From assembly GCA_029861825.1 (NCBI GenBank), contig JAOTYN010000176.1, forward strand, positions 1 to 8,224: DNA of 8,224 nt. Reading direction: 5' to 3'. Under the pieces are notes generated by a model. That model was not told where the DNA came from. It saw nothing but the letters and a program-made list of their open reading frames with translations, and searched no databases. Origin of the DNA: Cyclobacteriaceae bacterium. Lineage in GTDB: Bacteria > Bacteroidota > Bacteroidia > Cytophagales > Cyclobacteriaceae. The position numbers were made by a program, and so were the translations under genes. Shown piece by piece: positions 1-6,339 of this stretch; within the stretch, counting starts at the first letter, position 1, and each line of letters starts with the position of its first letter.

Positions 1-1
1 G

Positions 2-43
2 AAAAAAGCTGCCAAACGGGGGGACCTGTCGGTTGATAATTAA
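2..43 (+). CDS. Possible 3' end of an upstream gene (partial)
   Basis: One forward frame is open from the window edge and reads KKAAKRGDLSVDN before a TAA at 41-43. The next gene starts 27 bases later on the same strand, so this could be the tail of the first gene of the same operon. The other two forward frames also stay open for some distance (stops near 34 and 69), so the choice of frame rests only on the plausible charged tail and the tight spacing. Too little is visible to name a family. Confidence 0.3.
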   Translation, partial: KKAAKRGDLSVDN

Positions 44-70
44 TTATAAAAAATCCAGCCAGGAAAATTG

Positions 71-355
71 ATGATGAGTATGGTTTTAAGAAAATGGATG
101 CATCAAGTAAGAAGTCAGGTAAGATCGGTAATTAATGCCGACTGGTCCTACGAAAAGGCCTTTTATTACATAACGGTAGGTTTGGTACTGATATCCTGGC
201 TGTTAAAGGCCATCAATTTAGTGAACGTCTCCTTAACTATGGGAGAGCTGTTGTGGAACGGTCTGTTGTTATGCCTTACCATTTTAGCCATTGCGTTTTT
301 TCTGGCTCATGGAACCAGACTTCTAATAAAGGCCATTAAAAAAGATTTGAAATAG
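71..355 (+). CDS. Small two-helix inner-membrane protein, function unknown
   Basis: This is a 94-residue protein if the ATG at 71 is used. An in-frame TTG at 68 would add one residue, but the AGGAAA at 61-66 is better spaced for the ATG at 71. A basic amphipathic start (residues 1-20, several Arg and Lys) is followed by two hydrophobic segments, about residues 31-48 and 59-80, and a basic tail ending IKAIKKDLK. The charge pattern suggests both ends lie in the cytoplasm with a short loop outside. The gene lies three bases before the next gene, so the two are almost certainly co-transcribed. I do not recognise a family. A holin-like or envelope-stress helper role would be guesswork. Confidence 0.75.
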   Translation: MMSMVLRKWMHQVRSQVRSVINADWSYEKAFYYITVGLVLISWLLKAINLVNVSLTMGELLWNGLLLCLTILAIAFFLAHGTRLLIKAIKKDLK

Positions 356-358
356 GTT

Positions 359-592
359 ATGAAAAGTGAATTACAAGCAGGTAGAGTAGTGTGGGTGTAT
401 ACCATAGGATGTGAAGGCGAAGTGGTGCGCAGAGTGTATCAGGGTCCTGAAGCAAAGTACCTGGTGCATATCCCCGAAGATGACGATCAATTCGTTTACA
501 GGGAAGAGGAGTTGTTTGTGTTTGGCGCCCAAGCAGAAGCCAATATCCGAAAAGAATGGAGTGAACGAAACACCTTTAAATCCATGAACTAA
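359..592 (+). CDS. Small soluble protein of unknown function (77 aa)
   Basis: The ATG lies three bases after the stop of the membrane-protein gene, and its TAA directly abuts the ATG of the WG-repeat gene. That spacing indicates a translationally linked operon. The protein has no signal peptide or membrane segment. Residues 7-55 alternate hydrophobic and charged positions (GRVVWVYTIG, EVVRRVYQG, KYLVHI, QFVYREEELFVF) as expected for a small beta-barrel or SH3-like fold. Residues 57-77 look helical and polar. It contains one cysteine (Cys18) and is acidic in the middle (PEDDD, about residues 39-43). I cannot assign a family. The coding call rests on the operon spacing and clean codon structure. 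Confidence 0.75.
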   Translation: MKSELQAGRVVWVYTIGCEGEVVRRVYQGPEAKYLVHIPEDDDQFVYREEELFVFGAQAEANIRKEWSERNTFKSMN

Positions 593-1183
593 ATGAAATA
601 TTTCTTAACAATATTTATCTGTGGTCTGGCCTGTGGGACAGGCTGGGCACAATCTGAAAAATCCCTGGGCTATGATAAGATCAGCAAGTTTGAAGATCAG
701 CGGGCCCGAGTGCAATTGAACGGACTTTGGGGTATCATTGATTGGAATGGCGATGAGATCATTACTCCTCAATACCAAAGGATCATGCCCTACAAACAGC
801 AAAGGGCTAGGGTACTGAAGGACAAGCGATGGGGTATGGTGAGTTGGGAAGGCAAGGAGATCATCCCTACTATCTACGATACCATGGGCAACTTCAAGGA
901 CCAAAAAGCCAAGGTTTCCCGTGACGGAAAATGGGGGTTGGTACATTGGGACGGGCATGAGATCGTACCGGTCAAGTATGAGGTGATCAACGAGTTCAGC
1001 CAGGGTCGCGCTTTGGTTAAAGCGGATGGCCAATGGGGAATTATTGACACCGAAGGCCGTGAAATTGTATCACCCAAATATGATAAAATCAAAGCCTTTG
1101 AGAACGACCGCGCCAAAGTGCAGCTAAACGGACGTTGGGGCATCATCAACACCGAAGGTCAGGAAATTGTGCGGGTGCAGTAA
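593..1183 (+). CDS. Exported WG-repeat protein with five 34-residue repeats
   Basis: This 196-residue protein starts with a Sec signal peptide (MKYFLTIFICGLACGTGWAQ, likely cut near residue 19 or 20). The rest is almost entirely WG beta-strand repeats (the KWG Leptospira-type repeat family). The WG pairs fall at residues 46, 80, 114, 148 and 182, an exact 34-residue period, with the recurring pattern F-x-x-x-(R/K)A-x-V ... WG(I/M/L)(I/V) ... G-x-EI(I/V). Such repeats are common in surface or periplasmic proteins of Bacteroidota and are thought to bind other molecules; the partner cannot be read here. No enzyme domain is present. It is the last gene of a three-gene run and is followed by an intrinsic terminator. 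Export is well supported; the specific role is unknown. Confidence 0.9.
   Translation: MKYFLTIFICGLACGTGWAQSEKSLGYDKISKFEDQRARVQLNGLWGIIDWNGDEIITPQYQRIMPYKQQRARVLKDKRWGMVSWEGKEIIPTIYDTMGNFKDQKAKVSRDGKWGLVHWDGHEIVPVKYEVINEFSQGRALVKADGQWGIIDTEGREIVSPKYDKIKAFENDRAKVQLNGRWGIINTEGQEIVRVQ
677..1180 (+). repeat. Five tandem 102-bp WG coding repeats
   Basis: The units are 677-778, 779-880, 881-982, 983-1084 and 1085-1180 (the last is six bases short). At protein level units 1-3 share a tryptophan five residues after the WG tryptophan (Trp51, Trp85, Trp119), while units 4-5 have threonine there in a TEG motif. Units 1 and 5 share VQLNG just before the WG. At DNA level the units have diverged, so the array is old enough not to be an obvious slippage hotspot. 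Confidence 0.88.
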
Positions 1184-1215
1184 GGAAACTGAGAATAACT
1201 AATAGCTGCTTGAAT

Positions 1216-1247
1216 AAGGCCGGACTCCGTGTGGGTTTGGCCTTTTT
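1216..1247 (+). terminator. Intrinsic terminator of the WG-repeat operon
   Basis: A 12-bp stem is formed by 1216-1227 (AAGGCCGGACTC) and 1233-1244 (GGGTTTGGCCTT), with a CGTGT loop and a run of five T at 1243-1247. Three G-U pairs (1222/1238, 1223/1237 and 1226/1234) only work in RNA read from the + strand, and the - strand copy lacks a T tract. It therefore terminates the forward operon rather than the convergent gene. It lies 33 bases after the stop codon. Confidence 0.8.
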
Positions 1248-1274
1248 GAATTATGAATTATGAGTTGAGAATTA
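1248..1274. repeat. Left arm of the inverted repeat around the four-helix-bundle gene
   Basis: This AT-rich segment contains ATGAGTTGAGAAT at 1260-1272, the exact reverse complement of ATTCTCAACTCAT at 1693-1705 on the other side of the four-helix-bundle gene. Similarity continues imperfectly on both sides of the 13-base core. It begins right after the T tract of the upstream terminator. Confidence 0.7.
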
Positions 1275-1280
1275 AAGAAG

Positions 1281-1646
1281 TTAGAGACTTTTGTTTTCAG
1301 CGGTTCTTAGGCTGGTTACAAAAATTGCAACCAATTCATCTGCTTCATTAAGTAATTCTTCTTGGCTAATAAAATCGCATCGTTTAATTATCTTTAAGCA
1401 CACCAAACTCTCTCGCAACTCCTTCAATACCAACCTCATTTTATGAATAAAGTCTTTTTTGCTTTCCGCTCCCTTTGCTTCACCATAATTAAGTGCCGCT
1501 GAAGTAGATGACCTCATTAGTTGTTGAGCCAAGTGTCTGCCTTCAAAAGATCGGCGAATATTCTTGGCCAAACGAATTGATAATACAGAGAAGGTGATTA
1601 ATCTTTCCTCAAGATCAGTTATCGCCATTAAGCTAAAATGTACCAT
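1281..1646 (-). CDS. Four-helix-bundle protein (S23/IVP family)
   Basis: This 121-residue all-helical protein matches the four-helix-bundle family first known from 23S rRNA intervening sequences. The family-typical segment is residues 42-86: QLMRSSTSAALNYGEAKG, then SKKDFIHKMRLVLKELRE and LVCLKIIK. Relatives include Avd of diversity-generating retroelements, but no reverse transcriptase or variable repeat is visible here. Family members form ring-shaped oligomers with basic surfaces and may bind nucleic acid; the function outside rRNA is not established. The start at 1646 gives the normal family length, and an in-frame Met at 1628 is an alternative. There is no signal peptide. The gene lies 84 bases downstream of the amidohydrolase gene on the same strand and is enclosed by inverted AT-rich repeats, which suggests that it moves or moved as a cassette. 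Confidence 0.88.
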   Translation of the reverse strand: MVHFSLMAITDLEERLITFSVLSIRLAKNIRRSFEGRHLAQQLMRSSTSAALNYGEAKGAESKKDFIHKMRLVLKELRESLVCLKIIKRCDFISQEELLNEADELVAIFVTSLRTAENKSL

Positions 1647-1678
1647 TAAGATCTCAATACAAAATCATCACGTCTTGA

Positions 1679-1740
1679 ATTCTCAGTTCATTATTCTCAA
1701 CTCATCATTCTCGACTCCCCACTCTAATTCTCAATTCCCA
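1679..1740. repeat. Degenerate 14-mer tandem array, right arm of the inverted repeat
   Basis: Four copies of a 14-base unit close to ATTCTCAACTCATC start at 1679, 1693, 1707 and, after a six-base interruption (ACTCTA), 1727. The unit at 1693 pairs with the left arm at 1260-1272 over 13 bases without mismatch. The last copy overlaps the end of the amidohydrolase gene and contains its stop codon. The array has the low-complexity CT-rich look of an intergenic repeat. Confidence 0.75.
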
Positions 1741-3167
1741 ATCGGCGGTGGTCCCTCCGGCACGATGCCCTTGTACACGTAATCACCCTTTCGTTCCAGG
1801 AATTCCTTGCGGATCTCCTCCCGTAACCTGTTGTCCTCAAAAAGATCTACCATGGTCATGGAGAGGGCTTTAGCAGCATAGAGCATACCCTTATGACCAA
1901 TGGACATACCCCCACAGGCTACTACTGCCCAGGAATGCCATGGAGTGTCTTTGGGCGCGGTAGTAGCGCTTAAGCGTACTACGGGTACCACAAAACTTAC
2001 ATCTCCAACATCTGTAGACCCTCCTCCTGGATTTTCTTTAGTGTCCTTTAATGGATTGATCTTGGCGTCCAACCCAACCTGTTCCTTGCCGGTAGCTTCC
2101 TGGATTTTCTTGGCAAAGATCTCCTCCTCCGGCGTATAGGTGATATCGCCCAGGTATTCCAGATTTTTTTGTAAGCGGGCTCCACCGGCACGGTTAACCA
2201 GTACCTCATGAACTCCGGAGATCAAGGATATTTTGTAATCGACATTGGCCATTATAGCAGCTCCCTCTGCCATTTTTTCCACTTGTTTCCACACTTTCTT
2301 CATGCCATCACGCTTAGTATCACGTACCCGAACCCATAATCGGGAATAGTCCGGTACTACGTTCACCACCTTACCGGCATCCTGTATGTGATAATGGATT
2401 CGTACGGTAGGTTTCACGTGTTCCCTCAGGAAGTTTATACCAGAGGTGTATAACTCCAGGGCGTCTGAAGCACTGCGGCCATTCCAGGGGTCTCCGGCGG
2501 CATGAGCAGCCTGCCCATAGAATTCCACCATGAAATCTACCAGCGCCAATGAACTTTGAACATCGGCTTCTGTTTCTGCTCCTGGATGCCAGTCCATTAC
2601 TACATCCACATCGTCAAAGAGGCCTGAACGTATCATCCACAATTTGCCAAAATATTTTTCCTCAGCAGGAGTGCCGTAGAATCGCACCGTTCCCTTTAGC
2701 TGTCCCGCTTCAATCAATTCTTTTATAGCCACGGCGGCTCCCAGCGAGGCCACGCCAAATAGGTTGTGGCCGCAACCATGACCGGCACCTCCTTCGTTGC
2801 GAGGTTCCTTAGTGGGCACCGCTTTCTGAGAAAGTCCAGGCAGGGCATCGAACTCCCCTAAGATCCCGATGATGGGGCGTCCGGAGCCGTATTCAGCCAC
2901 TATGGCGGTGGGGATCTCAGCCACACCTTTTTTGACAGTGAAGCCCTGTGAGGTGGCATAGTCAGCCAGTACCTGAGAAGATTGCGTTTCTTGAAAAGCC
3001 ACCTCTTCAAAGGACCAAATTTTGTCACTGAGCTCGGTTAATACCTGAGATTTACTATCTACTGAAGCGATGACTGCTTTCTTATTTTTGTTGATTTTTG
3101 GTTTGCGTTGACCGTAGAAGTTTAGGCTGAGCAGCAAAATAAAACTAAGCGTTATACAGCGATTCAT
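1731..3167 (-). CDS. Exported M20-family amidohydrolase, AbgB-like
   Basis: This is a zinc- or manganese-type aminoacylase/amidohydrolase of peptidase family M20, subfamily D. Over its whole length (478 residues) it resembles the p-aminobenzoyl-glutamate hydrolase B subunit AbgB (about 480 residues). Landmarks: GEFDALPGLSQ (104-114); GHGCGHN (129-135) with likely metal ligands Cys132 and His134; PAEE (167-170) with catalytic and ligand glutamates; DWHPGAE (192-198) with His194; the dimerisation-domain signature GQAAHAAGDPWNGRSA (218-233); STDVGDVSF (384-392); TPWHSW (408-413) with the last ligand His411; and GHKGMLYAAKA (424-434). All expected metal ligands are present, so it should be active. 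Unlike E. coli AbgB it has a signal peptide (residues 1-20, MNRCITLSFILLLSLNFYGQ), placing it in the periplasm or outside. Exact substrate unknown: acyl-amino acids, aminobenzoyl-glutamate or similar amides. No AbgA-like partner is visible in the window. The C-terminus (PPPIGN) and stop lie within a repeat unit. Confidence 0.92.
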   Translation of the reverse strand: MNRCITLSFILLLSLNFYGQRKPKINKNKKAVIASVDSKSQVLTELSDKIWSFEEVAFQETQSSQVLADYATSQGFTVKKGVAEIPTAIVAEYGSGRPIIGILGEFDALPGLSQKAVPTKEPRNEGGAGHGCGHNLFGVASLGAAVAIKELIEAGQLKGTVRFYGTPAEEKYFGKLWMIRSGLFDDVDVVMDWHPGAETEADVQSSLALVDFMVEFYGQAAHAAGDPWNGRSASDALELYTSGINFLREHVKPTVRIHYHIQDAGKVVNVVPDYSRLWVRVRDTKRDGMKKVWKQVEKMAEGAAIMANVDYKISLISGVHEVLVNRAGGARLQKNLEYLGDITYTPEEEIFAKKIQEATGKEQVGLDAKINPLKDTKENPGGGSTDVGDVSFVVPVVRLSATTAPKDTPWHSWAVVACGGMSIGHKGMLYAAKALSMTMVDLFEDNRLREEIRKEFLERKGDYVYKGIVPEGPPPIGN

Positions 3168-3398
3168 ATAAGTCTAAAGATTGAGTTGAAGTTAAAATTT
3201 GATTTTGATGCGGTGATTGTGCTTAACATGGTATTTGACAGAACAGGAAGATAAGTGAAAATCAGGCCAAAGTAAAATGTTGGTTCTGCAGGTTACTTAT
3301 GGGAGTGGTATTAATTAAATCCTGAAATTTGCTAACTTATATTTAGCGATTGATTTTTTGATGCAAACCGCAATCGGTTAACACCATAAAGCCTGGAA
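3168..3398. other. Divergent intergenic region between amidohydrolase and kinase genes
   Basis: These 231 bases separate two divergently transcribed genes and must hold both promoters. I found no clean Bacteroidota promoter (TTTG about 19 bases before TAnnTTTG). The closest -7-like element towards the kinase is TATATTTA at 3338-3345, without a well-spaced upstream TTTG. A TTTGACA is present at 3234-3240, also without a convincing partner. A short inverted repeat at 3366-3379 is listed separately. Confidence 0.5.
3366..3379. repeat. Short inverted repeat in the leader of the kinase gene
   Basis: AACCG and CGGTT flank a four-base CAAT spacer. It lies 20 bases before the first possible start of the kinase gene. 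It could be a small operator or a leader hairpin, but five-base arms are short enough to arise by chance. Confidence 0.3.
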
Positions 3399-5384
3399 AT
3401 GGAAACCATGAAGACATACTGTAGGATTGCCGTCTTCTTTTTATTGACTTCATTCGCCTGGGCTCAGTCTGAAGTTGATAGTTTACAGGCCGTTCTTAAA
3501 GAATTGCCGGATGATAGCTTGAAAGTGCAGGTGTTTAACCGACTTGCTTACATTCATACATACTTTCAAACCGATTTAAAATTGGCTCGCAGCTATGCAG
3601 ATAGTGCCTTACAACTTTCGCAGCTACTAGCTTACCACCCAGGAACTCATAATGCCCTTCGCAGTCTGGGTTTAGTGCAAATGAAAGAAGGTGACTATGA
3701 TGCCGCCTGGCGTAACTTGGAAGATTATAAACAGTTCTACCAGCAACGAGGAGACTCAAGCCAGGTTATGCTGGCTCTTTATTCTATTGCAATAATCCAC
3801 GGTTATCGGGGTGACTATGAGAAAAAGCTGGAGACCCAATTGAGAATCGTGCAGTACTATGAAAAGGAACGGAAAAAGGCGGAATTGGCCAGGGCCTTAT
3901 CGAGTTTGGGTAACACTTACTCCAGACTTAAAAAATACGGGGAGGCCATGCAGGTCAATAAAAAGGCATCAGGCATATTCAAGGAATTGAGCTATGACTT
4001 CCAATATGCCATGGCGCTGCATAACATGGCTAATATCAGCACCTACACCCAAAAATATGATTCGGCGCTATTGCTTTACCAACAATCACTGGATATTATC
4101 CAGCGGTTGGACATGAAGGAGGAGGAAGGTTATATCATCACCAACCTGGGATCTCTTTATAAGGAACTGGGACAACATCAGAAATCCCTGGAATACCATT
4201 TACAAGCTCTGGACACCTGGAAGACCTTGAAGCAACCAAAGGATATAGCTGAAGCAGCCTATTATGTAGGGGGAGCCTATTCCGGTTTAAGGAAATTCAA
4301 AGAGGCCTTGCCTTACCTGAATCAAGCGGTGGATCTTGGCAAAGAGTTAGGTTTGAAAGAGCTTACCGCAGATAGTTATCAGGAACTTTCAAAACTCCAT
4401 TCCGCTACCAACAATTATAAGCTGGCCTATGATTTTACCAACTTGTCACACCAAATTCGTGACAGTATTTTTAACGAGCAGAATGCTTTACAGATCAATG
4501 AACTGCAAACCAGATACGAGACCGACAAGAAAAATCAGCAGATAGCCTTGTTGGCAACTGAAAAAGAGTTGCAGACTAAGGAAGTCCAACGCCAAGCGAC
4601 TTTAAAAAGAGCCTTTATCATAGGAGGAATACTGATCGTTCTGGTAGCCGCATTGTTGTTAAACAACTTGCGTCAAAGATTACGCAATCAAAAACAATTA
4701 GCTGCTAAGAATCAAGAGATTAAAGAAGCCCATTTCCAACGACAGTTATCACAGTTGGAAATGAAAGCCTTACAAGCCCAGATCAATCCCCACTTCATAT
4801 TCAATTGCCTAAACTCCATCAACCAGATGATATTACAAGGTGAAGATAACCGGGCCTCCCGATACCTGACAAAATTCTCTAAGCTGATCCGATTGGTGCT
4901 GGAAAACGCCGAAACTTCCGAAGTTACCTTGCATGAGGAGCTGACGGTACTGGAATCCTACATTGAGCTGGAGCAGTTAAGGTTTCAGGGTGATATTGAC
5001 TATCAGCTGAAGGTGGACAGTCAGATAGATCCTCAAGAAATTTACCTGCCTAGCATGGTTCTGCAGCCTTTTGTGGAGAATGCCATCTGGCATGGGCTTA
5101 TGCCCAAGAAGGATCAGGGCTCAGGTAAAATTACCATTGCTGCCCATCAAAAAGGGGATCTTTTGGTTTGCAGCATAGAGGACAACGGAGTAGGGCGAGA
5201 AAAAGCCCAAGAGCTGCAGGATCAGTCTGTTTGGAAGACCAAATCTTTAGGGTTAAAAATTACAGAGGAACGCCTCAATCTGCTGAATCAGGAATACCAG
5301 GAAGATATGATTCATATTACCGATCTTAAAGGTCCTTCCGGCATACCACTGGGTACCCGGGTGGAAGTCTCTATACCTACTTAA
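3399..5384 (+). CDS. TPR-containing LytS-type sensor histidine kinase
   Basis: This 661-residue membrane sensor kinase has a signal peptide (residues 1-23, ending FAWAQ), then eight helical TPR units of exactly 40 residues (41-80, 81-120 and so on to 360), a coiled coil (about 361-403), one membrane helix (about 404-424), a cytoplasmic coiled coil (425-458), and a His_kinase/HATPase module. The phospho-accepting histidine is His465 in QINPHFIFN (461-469). The ATP-binding lobe shows the N-box PFVENAIWHG (557-566), DNGVG (595-599) and SLGLK (616-620). The TPR array would face the periplasm and sense a peptide, protein or envelope state; the ligand is unknown. The second in-frame ATG at 3408 gives a more typical signal peptide start (MKTYCRI) with GGAAA upstream, so the true start may be three codons later. 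It phosphorylates the regulator encoded four bases downstream. Confidence 0.93.
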   Translation: METMKTYCRIAVFFLLTSFAWAQSEVDSLQAVLKELPDDSLKVQVFNRLAYIHTYFQTDLKLARSYADSALQLSQLLAYHPGTHNALRSLGLVQMKEGDYDAAWRNLEDYKQFYQQRGDSSQVMLALYSIAIIHGYRGDYEKKLETQLRIVQYYEKERKKAELARALSSLGNTYSRLKKYGEAMQVNKKASGIFKELSYDFQYAMALHNMANISTYTQKYDSALLLYQQSLDIIQRLDMKEEEGYIITNLGSLYKELGQHQKSLEYHLQALDTWKTLKQPKDIAEAAYYVGGAYSGLRKFKEALPYLNQAVDLGKELGLKELTADSYQELSKLHSATNNYKLAYDFTNLSHQIRDSIFNEQNALQINELQTRYETDKKNQQIALLATEKELQTKEVQRQATLKRAFIIGGILIVLVAALLLNNLRQRLRNQKQLAAKNQEIKEAHFQRQLSQLEMKALQAQINPHFIFNCLNSINQMILQGEDNRASRYLTKFSKLIRLVLENAETSEVTLHEELTVLESYIELEQLRFQGDIDYQLKVDSQIDPQEIYLPSMVLQPFVENAIWHGLMPKKDQGSGKITIAAHQKGDLLVCSIEDNGVGREKAQELQDQSVWKTKSLGLKITEERLNLLNQEYQEDMIHITDLKGPSGIPLGTRVEVSIPT

Positions 5385-5388
5385 TAAG

Positions 5389-6138
5389 ATGATCAGTGCA
5401 ATATTAATCGACGATGAACATTTCGGCCGGCAGGCATTGGCCCAGGCCCTTGAAAAATATTGCCCACAGGTGGAGTTATTGCAACAATGTGCATCACCGG
5501 TAGAAGGTATGGATGCTATCCGGACTCACCAGCCGGAACTGGTATTTCTGGATGTACAAATGCCCGGGATGTCGGGGTTTGATCTGCTTAAGCAGCTGCA
5601 GCCTATCGATTTCGAGGTAATCTTCATAACAGCCTATGACCGCTACGCCATTAAGGCCATAAAATTCAGTGCCGTAGATTATTTGCTCAAACCCCTGGAT
5701 GTAGATGATCTTATACAGGCTGTTAAAAGGGTGGAGGAAAAGCAAGAAAAATCAGACAGCGCCCATCGTTTGGAATCGGTGGTACATAATTTGAACTTCA
5801 AAAGTGGAACCATTGAAAAGTTGGCGGTGCCTACCTTGGAGGGTATCGATTTTATAGAAGTCTCCAAGATCATTTACTGTGAGGCCGATCGCGGTTACAC
5901 TAAACTTCATTTACAAGGCCAACCTTCAAAACTCATATCCAGAACCTTAAAAGACTTTGAAAACCTTCTGACGGAGTCAGGTTTTTGTCGGGTACATCAC
6001 CGCTTTCTTATTAATATGAAACACATCCAGAGATATATTAAGGGCGAAGGCGGCTATGTGGTGCTCACAGGTGATCATCATGTAGATATCAGCAGGCGCA
6101 AGAAGGAGGAGTTTTTGGGGTTACTTGATAAACTTTAG
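5389..6138 (+). CDS. LytTR-family response regulator
   Basis: This 249-residue DNA-binding regulator is paired with the upstream kinase. The receiver domain covers about residues 1-118: acidic pocket Asp8 and Asp9, phospho-acceptor Asp55 in FLDVQMPG, Thr81 in ITAYD, and Lys101 in LLKPLD. After a linker, a LytTR DNA-binding domain spans about 143-249, with the typical IIYCEADRGYTKLHL (161-175), SRTLKDFENLL (184-194), FCRVHHRFLIN (199-209) and ISRRKKEEFL (234-243). The family binds paired direct repeats upstream of targets through a beta-strand fold rather than a helix-turn-helix. The kinase stop and this ATG are four bases apart, so both are one transcription unit. All phosphorylation residues are intact. 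Targets cannot be read directly; the repeat-rich region and surface-protein genes just downstream are candidates. Confidence 0.94.
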   Translation: MISAILIDDEHFGRQALAQALEKYCPQVELLQQCASPVEGMDAIRTHQPELVFLDVQMPGMSGFDLLKQLQPIDFEVIFITAYDRYAIKAIKFSAVDYLLKPLDVDDLIQAVKRVEEKQEKSDSAHRLESVVHNLNFKSGTIEKLAVPTLEGIDFIEVSKIIYCEADRGYTKLHLQGQPSKLISRTLKDFENLLTESGFCRVHHRFLINMKHIQRYIKGEGGYVVLTGDHHVDISRRKKEEFLGLLDKL

Positions 6139-6183
6139 ACAGTAGACGGTATACGGGAGTTCATCCAGATAATTAGCATGGAG

Positions 6184-6253
6184 TTTCCAGGGGCCCCTCC
6201 ACCCACCCATTATTAATTTACCCATCCGGGGTATCAGCAGTTGAGATTGAGGA
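6184..6253. repeat. Imperfect 70-base direct repeat, copy A
   Basis: Copy A matches 6340-6410 closely at both ends: AGGGGCCCCTCC, CCCACCCA and TATTAATTTA with single changes between them, then an identical 23-base block at 6228-6250 (GGGGTATCAGCAG followed by TTGAGATTGA). A seven-base stretch in the middle (6221-6227) differs. It starts with a 10-base palindrome at 6189-6198 and ends just before a run of eight T. Confidence 0.85.
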
Positions 6254-6260
6254 TTTTTTT

Positions 6261-6306
6261 TGACGGTTGACGGTTGACGGTTGACGGTTGACGGTTGACG
6301 GTTGAC
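6261..6306. repeat. Heptamer tandem repeat, six perfect TGACGGT units
   Basis: Perfect units start at 6261, 6268, 6275, 6282, 6289 and 6296, followed by a partial TGAC at 6303-6306. The tract follows eight T at 6254-6261 and lies between the two copies of the 70-base repeat. A seven-base unit outside any gene is prone to gain or loss of copies by slippage. Confidence 0.95.
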
Positions 6307-6339
6307 CGCTAAACATCTACCAAACTAAGGGAGCTCTAA

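Noticed and set aside
605..1033. Long open frame on the - strand opposite the WG-repeat gene
   Set aside because: It mirrors the periodic WG coding sequence, has no family resemblance, and overlaps a well-supported gene with a signal peptide and exact repeats.
1281..1646. Diversity-generating retroelement, because the four-helix-bundle fold also includes Avd
   Set aside because: No reverse transcriptase, template repeat or variable repeat is present in the window, and the sequence fits the general S23/IVP family better.
3180..3200. Another copy of the cassette repeat upstream of the amidohydrolase (TGAGTTGA)
   Set aside because: Only eight bases match the left arm and the rest diverges, so chance in AT-rich DNA is likely.
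6189..6261. Intrinsic terminator of the kinase-regulator operon using the GGGGCCCC palindrome or the TACCC/GGGTA hairpin before T8
   Set aside because: The palindrome has no loop, and the short hairpin is more than 20 bases from the T run, so neither has terminator geometry.
6261..6306. CRISPR array
   Set aside because: The units are seven bases and directly adjacent, with no spacers and no cas genes.
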